From: Terriglobia bacterium
Lineage (GTDB): Bacteria; Acidobacteriota; Terriglobia; UBA7540
Direction: 5' to 3'
NCBI GenBank assembly: GCA_030040995.1
Contig: JASHOS010000089.1
Location: 1 to 63,373 of the forward strand
DNA length: 63,373 bases
A program made the translations under genes and the position numbers. Shown here piece by piece: positions 16,821-25,592 of this stretch. Numbering within the stretch: position 1 is the stretch's first letter; each line of letters begins with the position of its first letter. The notes under the pieces are model-generated. The model was not told where the DNA came from and did no database searches. It saw only the letters and a list, made by a program, of their open reading frames with translations.

Positions 16821-17870
16821 GTGTTCAGTGCTTTTAATGTTCGATTGAACAAAAAGTTGATGGCCCGCATACAGGACGGCGGCAAATGTGATGTGGCAGT
16901 CGCGGCGGCCGAGAGCCCGTCCGGCCCTGCCGAGGAACCCTCCCGTTCCCGCGGGGATGTTCATTGTGACCCTAGCCTTGACCTGGAAGCTGCCTACTTT
17001 GCCCGCTTTCTGGCTTATCTAAGAGTCGAGAAAGGCTTGGCCTCAAACACTATCGTCAGTTATCAACGTGATCTTTCAAAGTTCGCGGTTTACGCCCAGG
17101 GACGGGGCCTGAAGGTTGGGGTAACAAACCGGCTTGCTGTCCGCGACTTCCTCCAGAGCCTTTACAAGCAGGGCCTCCAGGCGCGGTCTGTAGCCCGGCA
17201 CTTGAGTGCTCTGCGGCACTTCTTCCGTTTCCTGGTTCGAGAGCGAATCGTTTCTCAAGACCCCACAGCCGAGGTTGATTCTCCCCGGACCGGGATCAGC
17301 CTGCCCAAGTTCCTTGGGATGGCTGATGTGGAAGCGCTTCTGCAGCAACCCGATCCGTCAACGGCCATGGGCCTCCGGGACAAGGCCATGATCGAGTTGC
17401 TCTATGCAACTGGAATGCGCGTCTCTGAATTGACTGGCCTCAAGTTGGAAGAACTTGATCTCAAACTTGGGATTTTGCGGTGTGTTGGCAAAGGCAGTAA
17501 GGAGCGGCTGATCCCGGTCGGGAAATCGGCGTTAGCCGCAGTTGAAGTCTACATTCAGCGGGGCCGGCCGCAATTGCTAAAACGCGGCCGCGTGCCGCAA
17601 CTGTTTGTAAACAACTTTGGTTCCCCGCTCTCCCGCATCGGCTTCTGGAAAATCCTCAGGAAATACGGGCGGACGGCGGCGATTGCCCGGCCTCTCACTC
17701 CGCACGTGGTGCGCCATTCATTCGCAACTCATCTGCTCGAGCGGGGAGCGGATCTCCGTTCTATCCAACTCCTGCTTGGACACAGCGACATCTCAACAAC
17801 ACAGATCTATACGCACGTACTGAAGGAGCGGCTGAAGCAGGTATACCAAGCGCACCACCCGAGGGCATGA
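16821..17870 (+). CDS. xerD: Tyrosine site-specific recombinase, XerC/XerD type
   Basis: Chromosome-dimer resolution recombinase, cytoplasmic. The SAM-like core-binding domain begins near residue 55 (AYFARFLAYLRVEKGLASNT), followed by the catalytic domain. Catalytic residues are visible: Arg in TGMRVSELTGL, Lys in VGKGSKERLIPV, the HxxR of HVVRHSFATHLL, His in LLGHSDISTTQIY, and the nucleophile Tyr in IYTHV. The protein is 349 residues, about 50 longer than usual, owing to an N-terminal extension without recognisable features. The listed start is GTG; ATG at 16860 would shorten the extension to about 42 residues. No neighbouring dif site was recognised. XerC versus XerD cannot be decided by eye. 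Confidence 0.88.
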   Translation: MFSAFNVRLNKKLMARIQDGGKCDVAVAAAESPSGPAEEPSRSRGDVHCDPSLDLEAAYFARFLAYLRVEKGLASNTIVSYQRDLSKFAVYAQGRGLKVGVTNRLAVRDFLQSLYKQGLQARSVARHLSALRHFFRFLVRERIVSQDPTAEVDSPRTGISLPKFLGMADVEALLQQPDPSTAMGLRDKAMIELLYATGMRVSELTGLKLEELDLKLGILRCVGKGSKERLIPVGKSALAAVEVYIQRGRPQLLKRGRVPQLFVNNFGSPLSRIGFWKILRKYGRTAAIARPLTPHVVRHSFATHLLERGADLRSIQLLLGHSDISTTQIYTHVLKERLKQVYQAHHPRA

Positions 17871-18038
17871 GAAGCACGGCCTTCGTCCACAACGAAGCTT
17901 GCTCGATGAGCTAAGAAACGACGGGCGAGCGGGCGCAGCATTGAGCTTTAATTCGACGGGCCTTCATATGGGTGGGGAAAAACCAGGAAGTTGAAATGCA
18001 ACTGCGCTCCACCCCTTGATTGCCGAATGCCATGAAAA

Positions 18039-19448
18039 ATGAGCGACTATAACTTTCTTTTGGAGACTCGGCTCTCTCCACCCCAGCTTCAAACCTTAAA
18101 CCACATCAGCAGGGTCGCAACCGGCATGGGCCTGAACCTTTACTTGGCCGGTGGCGCCGTCCGTGATCTGACCCTTGGCCAAGGCCCCATCCGCAACCTG
18201 AATTTGGTGACGGAAGGCGATGTCCAAAAACTCTTTCGCGCTCTGCACGGGGGGAAGGACCGCAGACCGTCGAAGGAGCGCACCCACTCCGCAGAAACCC
18301 AGACATCCCTTCCAATCCTCTATGCTCACTTTGACCCACGCCGGGAGGAAGCAGTCTTCTCCTTTGTGAACGGTGTCGAGGCGGGCATTACCCTGGCGAG
18401 GCGTGAGAACTACTCCAAGCCCGGCCGGCCGGCCGAAATTATTCCGGCTGGAATTTTTGATGATCTTCGGCAGCGGGACTTTGCCGCTAATGCGATGGCG
18501 ATCTCGCTGCATCCCAACTCCCGGGGGCTTCTGCTCGATCCCACCAACGGCGCTGCCGACATTGAAAGTCGCGAGCTGCGTGCCCTGAGCAGCCGTACTT
18601 TTTTCGAGGACCCGTCCCGGATCTATCGCGTGCTCCGCCTGACGCTACGCTTGGGATTTAAAGTCAGCGAGCGAACCCAGACCTGGCTTGAGTCGGCTCT
18701 CCAGTCCAAGGCTTGGGAGCACATGACGCCGCAGCAACAAGGCCGCGAGCTTCGCGCGACGTTGCAAGAGGAAAGCCCTGCCCGCGTGCTCCGCGCCTTT
18801 GCTGGCCGCGGCGTGCTGGTGGGACTTGACCGCAGCCTGGCGAAGATTCACCTCGACCGCTTCGAAAAAGTCCGGCCCGTCGTTCGCTCCGTGCCGGAGT
18901 ATAATCCCTTCGCTCTCAACTTCGTCGCATTATCGGAAAAGCTTTCCCCGGCCCATAAGAAGCGTTTGGCGCAAAAGGTGATTCCCGACCCGGCCACCGT
19001 TAAGCTGGTCATGAGCCTTGACAGCGAAGCCCGCAAGCTGGTGCGAGCTCTGGCAGGAGCGAAGGCGACAAAGCCCAGCTTCGTTTACCAACTACTGAGA
19101 ACAAAGCCGCAGGACCTGCTCTATTATGTGCTCGTTCATTATCCGCAAGCCGGGATTCAGAAGCACGTAAAGAACTTTCTGTTTAAGTTCCCCCAGATCC
19201 GCGCGAAGCTGCCGGTGGCTGAACTCCAGGCGCTCGGCGTAGAAGCCGGGCCACGCTTTGAAAAGATCCTGGACCAGTTGTTCATTGCCTTGCTGGACGG
19301 GAAGCTCAAGTCACCCCAACAGATCACGAAAGCTCTTTATCAGTTGGCGGGCGCCGGACCCAGCGGGACGATCCGGGCGCCGGCGAACGACAGGAACCAG
19401 GAATCCGGACAGCCACCAAAAACCAAGCGGAAGCAGAGGCGCGCCTGA
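18039..19448 (+). CDS. tRNA nucleotidyltransferase-like protein lacking the catalytic DxD
   Basis: Belongs by fold to class II nucleotidyltransferases (CCA-adding enzyme / poly(A) polymerase head). It has GGAVRD at residues 38-43, RQRDFAANAMAIS (about 144-156) and DPSRIYRVLRLTLRLGF, each at its expected place. In active enzymes the segment after GGxVRD reads DxD and holds two metal-binding aspartates. Here the codons at 18196-18204 are AAC CTG AAT, giving Asn53-Leu-Asn55, so catalysis in the usual way should be lost. The 469-residue protein also has a long C-terminal helical region and a very basic tail (KTKRKQRR). It may bind tRNA or RNA without polymerising, or serve another purpose. The frame is otherwise intact and seems under selection. 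Confidence 0.8.
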   Translation: MSDYNFLLETRLSPPQLQTLNHISRVATGMGLNLYLAGGAVRDLTLGQGPIRNLNLVTEGDVQKLFRALHGGKDRRPSKERTHSAETQTSLPILYAHFDPRREEAVFSFVNGVEAGITLARRENYSKPGRPAEIIPAGIFDDLRQRDFAANAMAISLHPNSRGLLLDPTNGAADIESRELRALSSRTFFEDPSRIYRVLRLTLRLGFKVSERTQTWLESALQSKAWEHMTPQQQGRELRATLQEESPARVLRAFAGRGVLVGLDRSLAKIHLDRFEKVRPVVRSVPEYNPFALNFVALSEKLSPAHKKRLAQKVIPDPATVKLVMSLDSEARKLVRALAGAKATKPSFVYQLLRTKPQDLLYYVLVHYPQAGIQKHVKNFLFKFPQIRAKLPVAELQALGVEAGPRFEKILDQLFIALLDGKLKSPQQITKALYQLAGAGPSGTIRAPANDRNQESGQPPKTKRKQRRA

Positions 19449-19450
19449 CT

Positions 19451-19711
19451 AATGGTGTCCAAATTCGCCGAACCGAGAGCGGCTTTGCCACCCGCTGTGT
19501 GGAGAGCTGCGGCTTTCCGGGTAAAGGCACAAATTGCATATCCGTGCTGAGTGCGCAGGCTGAGCCTGCGCACTCAGCACGGACAAGGTTAGGGAGTGTC
19601 GCTCGCCTCCGGAAGGGCACAGCCCTTCCGCACAACAGGCGGCAAAGCCGCACATCTCCTCCAACGGTCTGAAGGCTAATTTGGAGAAACGTGTGCCTGA
19701 CACTGCCCGTA
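19451..19711. repeat. MITE-like dispersed element, copy A
   Basis: Fills most of the 357-bp gap between the nucleotidyltransferase-like gene and the hydrolase. The left end reads GGTGTCCAAATTCGCC and the right end GGCTAATTTGGAGAAAC, so the termini are inverted repeats of TCCAAATTnGCC. Just inside are GCGGCTTTGCC and GGCAAAGCCGC. A shorter copy in the opposite orientation is at 25355-25431. The centre contains a 41-bp palindrome and a further CGGAAGGGC-ACA-GCCCTTCCG hairpin. No transposase frame is present. Confidence 0.65.
19542..19582. repeat. Perfect 41-bp palindrome
   Basis: Two exact 20-base inverted arms (19542-19561 and 19563-19582, the left beginning CCGTGCTGAG and the right ending CTCAGCACGG) flank a single G. 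It could extrude as a cruciform or form a strong RNA hairpin. No U-tract follows directly, so it is not a standard terminator. It lies inside repeat copy A and is missing from copy B. Confidence 0.85.
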
Positions 19712-19805
19712 AATTCCCGGCGCTGACATGGCGAAAATCGGCTGCTTCTCACGCTCCGGGGTTGATCATGACCGATTCTAAGCCGTCACGCTCCCGGAGA
19801 AACTT

Positions 19806-20570
19806 ATGAAACCCCAATCTGCTTTTCTCGCATGTGCCGTTCTGCTGGCAAGCATGACGCCGGCGTGGGCAGCGCCGGTGAAAACGGCGATTGTTCAGTA
19901 CCGGAGCGGCACGAATACGGCTGACGGGTTCCTGGCGCTACCCCGGTCGTCGGGCAAACATCCGGCGCTGGTCGTGATTCATGAATGGTGGGGACTGACT
20001 CCCTGGGTGAAGGAACAGGCGGAGAAGCTTGCGACGCAAGGTTACGTGGCGCTTGCGGTCGATCTCTACCACGGCAAAGTCACCACGGAGCCGTCGCAAG
20101 CGTCCGCCCTCATGCGCGGGCTCAATCGCGACGGCGCGCTCCAGGATCTCGAAGGGGCGTTCAACTACTTGGCTTCCCGCCCTGACGTGGACAGCAGCGA
20201 AATCGGGTCGATCGGGTGGTGCATGGGTGGAGGGTGGTCGCTTCAACTTGCGATGCACGAGCCGGAGCTCGCGGCCTGCGTGGTCAACTACGGCGAACTT
20301 CCCCGCACCCCGTCAGAGATTCAGAATATTCGCGCGCCGGTTCTGGGCAATTTCGGAGCGAAGGACCGGGGGATCCCGCCGCAGGCGGTCGATGCATTCG
20401 CCGCGGCCATGAAACGCGCCGGGAAGAACATTAACGTCAAGATTTATCCCGGAGCGGGCCACGCCTTCGAGAACCCCGACAATAAGGCTGGCTATCGTCC
20501 AGTGGCGGCGCGGGATGCCTGGCAGCGCACCATCGCTTTTCTGAACCACACCCTGATCACAAGCCCGTAG
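19806..20570 (+). CDS. Dienelactone hydrolase family protein, exported
   Basis: Alpha/beta hydrolase with a signal peptide (SAFLACAVLLASMTPAWA), so probably periplasmic. Expected catalytic residues are Cys139 in GWCMGGGW, Asp187 in GAKDRGI and His219 in PGAGHAFENP, with the family's Glu60 in VIHEWWGL. The 254-residue length fits. Dienelactone hydrolases open lactone rings in aromatic breakdown, but exported members of this family have varied and mostly unknown substrates. The MscS channel gene follows after 60 bp on the same strand and may be co-transcribed. Confidence 0.88.
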   Translation: MKPQSAFLACAVLLASMTPAWAAPVKTAIVQYRSGTNTADGFLALPRSSGKHPALVVIHEWWGLTPWVKEQAEKLATQGYVALAVDLYHGKVTTEPSQASALMRGLNRDGALQDLEGAFNYLASRPDVDSSEIGSIGWCMGGGWSLQLAMHEPELAACVVNYGELPRTPSEIQNIRAPVLGNFGAKDRGIPPQAVDAFAAAMKRAGKNINVKIYPGAGHAFENPDNKAGYRPVAARDAWQRTIAFLNHTLITSP

Positions 20571-20630
20571 CGCCGGACGGCAAGATCCGCGGCTTTGCGT
20601 CGCATTCCTGACTGAAAAGGAATTTAGTTT

Positions 20631-21749
20631 ATGGCCTCGCGGCATGCGCCGATTTCTGGCCAGCTCCACGCCATCCAGCACTCGCCTTTTTTCAACCTCA
20701 ATCTCATTCTCTACGTGTGCATACCCGCGACCCTGATCCTTGCCTTTGGAATCGGCTATGCGATTCGAAGGCTGTTTCGCCGACTGCGAGTGAACGCGCG
20801 AACCCCTTGGGGCAGCCTGGCCTTGGCCATCCTTCAGGAACTGCCTATTCCCCTGGTTATCCTTCTGGCTGGCTACGCGCTTCTGAGAATCCTCGTGCTG
20901 CAGCGGCGCTACGAGCAGATGGGCGCAAAGCTGATTTTCGCTCTTGTCGTCGTCATGATTTTTTATTTCCTGGCTAAAGTGGTGATCGGGTTCATGCACC
21001 ACGCCGCTTCGCGGGAACCCGCGCTCGAGCGCGTGACCCAGCCGGCGGTGTTCATCATCCGTCTGCTTTTCATTATTCTGGCAACGGTCATTATTCTGGA
21101 AAATCTGGGCATTCACCTTGTGGCGGTATGGACCACGCTGGGAGTCGGGAGCGTTGCCATCGCCCTCGGCCTTCAGGAGACACTGAGCAATGCTTTCGCA
21201 GGCCTCTACATCATGGCGGATCAGCCTGTGGTTCCCGGGGATTACATCAAATTGGATTCCGGGCAAGAAGGCTATGTGGTTCGGATCGGATGGAGAGCCA
21301 CTTCGCTGCGCACGCTCGGAAACAACTTCATCTTCGTCCCCAACGCCAGTATGGCGAAGGCGGTGATTACGAACTATTCGAGGCCCGAAGAAAGAATGTC
21401 CCTTACGATTCCCGTCAGCGCCGCTTACGGCGCAGACCCGGGGCGGGTTGAAAGAATTTTGGTGGATGTCGCTCAACAAGCCGCCCACGCCGGCTTGGAA
21501 GGACTGCTCGCTCACCCCGAGCCGAGCGTGCGGCTCATTCCCGGCTTTGGGCCGTCATCGTTGGATTTTTCGCTGAATGTGCAGCTTCGCCGCTTTGTGG
21601 ACCAGTACGTGGTGCAAAGCGAGCTGCGGAAGCGGATTATCGACCGTTTTTCGAAAGAAGGAATCGAGATGCCGTTTCCCACTCAGACGGTACTATTCGA
21701 TGAAACGGCGCTCAATGCAATTCGAGGAGGGAAACCAAAAGTTGAATAA
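20631..21749 (+). CDS. Small-conductance mechanosensitive channel, MscS family
   Basis: Membrane channel that opens under tension to release solutes. The 372-residue protein has membrane helices at about 22-46, 65-88, 103-125 and 140-165. It then has the pore-lining MscS helix (GVGSVAIALGLQETLSNAFAG) and the beta domain with MADQPVVPGDYIKL and FVPNASMAKAVITNYSRP. A short C-terminal alpha/beta region contains the family's EMPFPTQTV sequence. The start has no strong ribosome site but gives a normal N-terminus. Nothing is odd apart from one or two extra N-terminal helices relative to E. coli MscS, which are common. Confidence 0.92.
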   Translation: MASRHAPISGQLHAIQHSPFFNLNLILYVCIPATLILAFGIGYAIRRLFRRLRVNARTPWGSLALAILQELPIPLVILLAGYALLRILVLQRRYEQMGAKLIFALVVVMIFYFLAKVVIGFMHHAASREPALERVTQPAVFIIRLLFIILATVIILENLGIHLVAVWTTLGVGSVAIALGLQETLSNAFAGLYIMADQPVVPGDYIKLDSGQEGYVVRIGWRATSLRTLGNNFIFVPNASMAKAVITNYSRPEERMSLTIPVSAAYGADPGRVERILVDVAQQAAHAGLEGLLAHPEPSVRLIPGFGPSSLDFSLNVQLRRFVDQYVVQSELRKRIIDRFSKEGIEMPFPTQTVLFDETALNAIRGGKPKVE

Positions 21750-21918
21750 CAGAAGTCAGAAGCCAGAGTTCAGAAATCGGCGGAGGGCAGCGCAGCGCGT
21801 CAATAAGGGCTCGCGCCTTCTCGTGCCTACTGCGGCAGGCGATTATTAATCCGAATAAGAACCTCGGCTCGCAGCAAGATATTGTTGTCGCGGTGACGCG
21901 CAAGCAAGGGCCAGAAAT

Positions 21919-23487
21919 ATGCCGGTGAGTCCTAAAAGCTGGCTGTGTCTCGGAAGGATGGCCGTGAATTCGATTTTCAGAGCAATAAGAATCGTGCTGG
22001 CAGCGGTGGTGGGAGTGATTTTCTGTCTAATGCCTCTGCTCCTGCCGGCGGCTGCGCCACCAAGGAAATTCGCGCTCCATGCCCTTTCATCGCAATTCTG
22101 GAAACTTATTCCGCGCCACTCCAAGCTTATCCGGGTGGCTACGGGTTTTGGCTTTACGGAAGGACCCGTCTGGGACAAACGCGATTTCCTCTATGTGAGC
22201 GATGAAGTTCAAAACAGGATTTACCGCGTTTATCCTAACGGAAACCGGGAGACGGTGATCGCTCTTGGCGACCCGGACGGTAACACCTACAACCTTCAAA
22301 ACCAGCTTATTGATTGCGCCAGCGTCCTGCGAGCCATCATTCGTGTTACCTCGGATGGAAAGTACGTGATCCTCGCGGATCGCTACCAGGGAAAGCGGTT
22401 CAATAGCCCGAATGATGTCGTCCTGGGGCCGGACAAGGCGCTCTATTTTACGGACCCCACCCTCGACTTGCCTAAAGGGCAGAAACAGGAAATCCCATTC
22501 CAAGGCGTCTATCGACTTGGTTCGGACGGCGACGTCCGGCTCCTCACGCAAGACCTGACCCAACCCAACGGCTTGGCTTTTTCACCGGATGGGAAGCTGC
22601 TTTATATCGATGACAGCGCCCAACGCAATATCCGCGTTTACCAGTTCAATTCCGATGGAACCCTGTCTAAGGGCCGGGTGTTTGGCAGTGAAAACGACGG
22701 GCTAAACGACGGCGTTCCAGACGGAATGAAAGTAGACCTGAAAGGCAACCTTTATGTTGTAGGCGCGCGAGGTATTTGGGTGTGGGACCGCGAGGGGCAC
22801 CATCTCGGAACTATCGTCATGCCGGAGCAGCCTACCAACCTCACGTGGGGAGGAGCGGACTATGGCGCCTTGTACATCACGGCCACAACGTCTGTCTATC
22901 GCATCCGGACTTCCTGCCGGGGCTTTGTACCTTACTTGGCCTATGCGCGGTCAGTGAACCTGTCCAGTGGGCATTCTGCCGGCGTTTCGCTTGAAGCAAA
23001 AGCATTCGCTGCCTACCGTGAAGGACGCCTGAATGAAGCACGCCCATGTCTTGAACAGGTTATCGAAAACGATCCGCACTCCGCGCCGGCACATGCCTTC
23101 CCCGGTCTGACCCTGGCGAGGCAGAATGACTTTCAGCATGGGCTTCTGAATCTCCAGCAAGCTTACGAAATTAATCCTGGCAATCCTGATTTTGCTTATG
23201 ATTACTCAGTGCTGTTGCTTGAAGCCCAGGCCAAGCTGGAGGAGGCTGCTCGTTGCCGTCCACACTTCGCGCTCGCCGAATATCGCCTGGGGCAGGCTTT
23301 ATCTCGGGATGGGAAGTCACGCCAAGCTTTGAGCGAGTTTGAGGAAGCAATCCGTTACAGCCCCGCGCTGGCAGAGCCTTATTACGACGTGGCTCAGCTC
23401 CGTCAGAGATTGGGCGACCAGGCTGGAGCTCGCGAGGTGCTTGCTGGCCCGGCTCGGCAGCATGCAGAAGCACGTTGCCGCTTCTGA
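21919..23487 (+). CDS. SMP-30/gluconolactonase propeller fused to TPR repeats
   Basis: Membrane-anchored or exported protein of 522 residues: a hydrophobic N-terminal segment (about 24-48), a six-bladed SMP-30/gluconolactonase propeller (about 65-330, with TEGPVWD, NSPNDVVLGPDKALYFTDP and NGLAFSPDGKLLY), and then TPR-like repeats (about 350-515, AAYREGRLNEARPCLEQVIENDP onward). SMP-30 enzymes hydrolyse sugar lactones using a bound metal. The motif residues Glu, Asn and Asp appear to be present, but activity is not certain because many Acidobacteria members are uncharacterised. The propeller/TPR fusion is unusual: TPRs normally bind partner proteins. The join is continuous in frame. Confidence 0.72.
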   Translation: MPVSPKSWLCLGRMAVNSIFRAIRIVLAAVVGVIFCLMPLLLPAAAPPRKFALHALSSQFWKLIPRHSKLIRVATGFGFTEGPVWDKRDFLYVSDEVQNRIYRVYPNGNRETVIALGDPDGNTYNLQNQLIDCASVLRAIIRVTSDGKYVILADRYQGKRFNSPNDVVLGPDKALYFTDPTLDLPKGQKQEIPFQGVYRLGSDGDVRLLTQDLTQPNGLAFSPDGKLLYIDDSAQRNIRVYQFNSDGTLSKGRVFGSENDGLNDGVPDGMKVDLKGNLYVVGARGIWVWDREGHHLGTIVMPEQPTNLTWGGADYGALYITATTSVYRIRTSCRGFVPYLAYARSVNLSSGHSAGVSLEAKAFAAYREGRLNEARPCLEQVIENDPHSAPAHAFPGLTLARQNDFQHGLLNLQQAYEINPGNPDFAYDYSVLLLEAQAKLEEAARCRPHFALAEYRLGQALSRDGKSRQALSEFEEAIRYSPALAEPYYDVAQLRQRLGDQAGAREVLAGPARQHAEARCRF

Positions 23488-23569
23488 CCGGGATCTTCTT
23501 AGTTATGGCCCGTCGCCCTCAGACAGGTAACAACCCTTGACCTCGCGTGGGTAAAGTCCTAATCTAACG

Positions 23570-25273
23570 ATGCAACGCCGCTTCCACGGGATAGGCATCA
23601 TGCACGGCTGCGGGATATTGGGAAAAGCATCCGGGTTACAAATCGCACTTGCTGCTCTCGTCTTTTTTGTAGTCTCTCCCTCCCCTGCGCCAGGTTCGAG
23701 CGTACGGTGGTCAACTATCATCACGGCGCAAACTGTGCGCGATATGCTCTCCACCCCACGGGGCCGTGAGCAGGCGTTGCAGTTCTGTCGTCGCCTTCAC
23801 ATCAAAAAGGTTTACGTCGAAGTCTTCCGGGACGGCTACGAAGCGGACCTGGGGACACTCGCGACGGCGCGCAATTTCTTCAGCCGGGCTGGGTTAGCAG
23901 TCTCCGGCGCCGTCGCCACCACCCAGCTCGGCAAGCCCTCAACCGGCTGGAAGATTGTCGCCTGCTACACAGATCGCGGCAACCAACAGCGTCTCGCTAA
24001 TATCTTTCGCGATGCCGCAGGGCTCTTCAACGAGATCATCCTCGACGATTTTTTCTTCACCGACTGTCAGTGCTCGGAATGTGCGGCGGCGAAGGGCAGC
24101 CTGAGCTGGCCGCAGTACCGCAAGAAACTGATGCTTCAGGTTAGTCGTGAAGACGTCATCCTCCCCGCCCGCGAGGTAAACCCGCACGTACGAATCATCC
24201 TGAAATATCCACAGTGGTACGACAAGTTTCAGGACCGCGGCTACGGGGTTTCTGCCGAAACCAAGCTTTACGACCGAATTTGGGTGGGAACGGAGCTGCG
24301 CGATCCCAGCTCTCAAGACTGGGGACACAAGCAGCAATATATGGGATTCTTCATTTACCGCTGGCTGCACGATATCGGCGGCCAGAAGACCGGCGGCGCC
24401 TGGTTCGATCCGTATGGAACAAACCCGACATTCTATTTGGACCAGGCCTACGTTTCAATTCTGGCGGGCGCACCGGAGGTTTTGCTCTTCAACTTGGGTA
24501 GCCTCGATTCCCCCCAGTACTCCGGCCAAGTGAATGCCCTCGTCAGCCGCGAATCCAATCTGGTTGAGCTTTCCGGACTCGTGAGCGACTGGCGGGGGAT
24601 TCCCGCATATAAGCCGCCATCCAGTGATCCGGGTACAGAACCGGATATCTTTGATGAGATCGGTATGCTGTCTGTTCCGCTTTTGCCAACTTCGACCTTT
24701 CCGGCACAAGCGCCTGTCGCATTCTTCGCGGACTACGCTCTCACGGATGCGAACTTCGTTCCTGAGTTGGCAGAATTCCTAAACCGCGGAGGGACAGCGT
24801 TCATGAGTGAGGATTTAGCTCATCGCCTCAATCGAGATCCGCGCCTTCCGGGCTCCCAACACCTGGAGCTGGAAGAGGGCAAATACTTCAAAAGTATCGG
24901 CGTGGAACATGGCAGGATTATCGTTGTATCAGATGCCGTGCTGGGTCTCACTTATGTAGATTCCAAGGATCGCATCGAGCAACCCACTCCGTCATTACGC
25001 GCTGCGTTGTTTTCACTGCGCGAGGCTGTTAGGAATTATGCGCCTGTTTCCCTGGATGCTCCTCCGCGTGTCGCGGTATTCCCGATGGGCAGGCGCGTGG
25101 CGGTTATGAATTTCACTGAGCTTCCGGTAGCTTGCCACCTTGCAGGCCCTGGCGAATCCGGTGCTCTTCTCAAGCAGGTTTTCTCCACGCCCGGAGCTTC
25201 GCTGGCCGGCGACCATAAGAGGCTGCTGCTTCCCCCGCATGGATTGTTGGTCGTTGAGCCCGGAGCAACCTAG
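23570..25273 (+). CDS. Exported glycoside-hydrolase-like protein, family not assigned
   Basis: A 567-residue protein with a hydrophobic export signal (LQIALAALVFFVVSPSPAPG). The N-terminal half looks like a TIM-barrel glycosidase: KKVYVEVFRDGYEADLG, FNEIILDDFFFTDCQCSEC with adjacent acidic residues at a likely strand end, PHVRIILKYPQWYDKF, and RIWVGTELRDP. The CQCSEC cluster resembles the cysteine signature of some putative glycosyl hydrolases. The C-terminal half includes a Rossmann/ThuA-like stretch (FFADYALTDANFVPELAEFL) and a beta end domain. No catalytic pair was proven. It lies between the SMP-30/TPR gene and the GH9 gene, all rightward, suggesting one polysaccharide locus. Confidence 0.6.
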   Translation: MQRRFHGIGIMHGCGILGKASGLQIALAALVFFVVSPSPAPGSSVRWSTIITAQTVRDMLSTPRGREQALQFCRRLHIKKVYVEVFRDGYEADLGTLATARNFFSRAGLAVSGAVATTQLGKPSTGWKIVACYTDRGNQQRLANIFRDAAGLFNEIILDDFFFTDCQCSECAAAKGSLSWPQYRKKLMLQVSREDVILPAREVNPHVRIILKYPQWYDKFQDRGYGVSAETKLYDRIWVGTELRDPSSQDWGHKQQYMGFFIYRWLHDIGGQKTGGAWFDPYGTNPTFYLDQAYVSILAGAPEVLLFNLGSLDSPQYSGQVNALVSRESNLVELSGLVSDWRGIPAYKPPSSDPGTEPDIFDEIGMLSVPLLPTSTFPAQAPVAFFADYALTDANFVPELAEFLNRGGTAFMSEDLAHRLNRDPRLPGSQHLELEEGKYFKSIGVEHGRIIVVSDAVLGLTYVDSKDRIEQPTPSLRAALFSLREAVRNYAPVSLDAPPRVAVFPMGRRVAVMNFTELPVACHLAGPGESGALLKQVFSTPGASLAGDHKRLLLPPHGLLVVEPGAT

Positions 25274-25592
25274 AGCCAATCGACCTCTCCGGTGCTATCG
25301 GCAGCTCTCAGGCATTGGCGAGAGGAGCACTGCGCAGCCTGGTGCCGGCCAGGCTTGTCCAAATTAGCTTTCAGATCTTTCGAGGCGACGTGCGGCAAAG
25401 CCGCTCTCGGTTTGGCTAATTGGACACCATTGGGTGCCGGCGATCAATGCTGTAGTTTCAGTCACCGGTACGACTCTTAAAACCCGGATGTGACAGGGTG
25501 CGCCAAGGAAAAGAATCCTGACAAACGAGAGCATGGCGTTTGAGAGCCCCAGTCCCCAGCCGCCAAACCCGAAGCAAGGGAGGCCCTAACCT
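25274..25592. other. Intergenic region before the GH9 gene
   Basis: A 319-bp gap. Apart from the copy B repeat, it shows GC-rich sequence and no convincing frame, tRNA or promoter. AAGGGAGGCC near 25573 lies about 15 bases before the GH9 start and may act as a weak ribosome site. Confidence 0.4.
25355..25431. repeat. MITE-like dispersed element, copy B (short, inverted relative to A)
   Basis: Begins TTGTCCAAATTAGCTTTCAG and ends GGTTTGGCTAATTGGACACC. Its left half matches the inverse complement of the right end of copy A, and its right half that of A's left end, including CCGAGAGCGGC. About 180 bp of A's interior, with the palindrome, is absent. Confidence 0.65.

Noticed and set aside
16821-17870. 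Recombinase as an integrase of a genomic island
   Set aside because: Length and motifs fit the housekeeping XerC/D type; no attachment site duplication, tRNA or phage genes nearby.
20313-21515. 400-codon minus-strand frame across the hydrolase and MscS genes
   Set aside because: Antisense shadow; both plus-strand genes have clear family motifs and this one has none.
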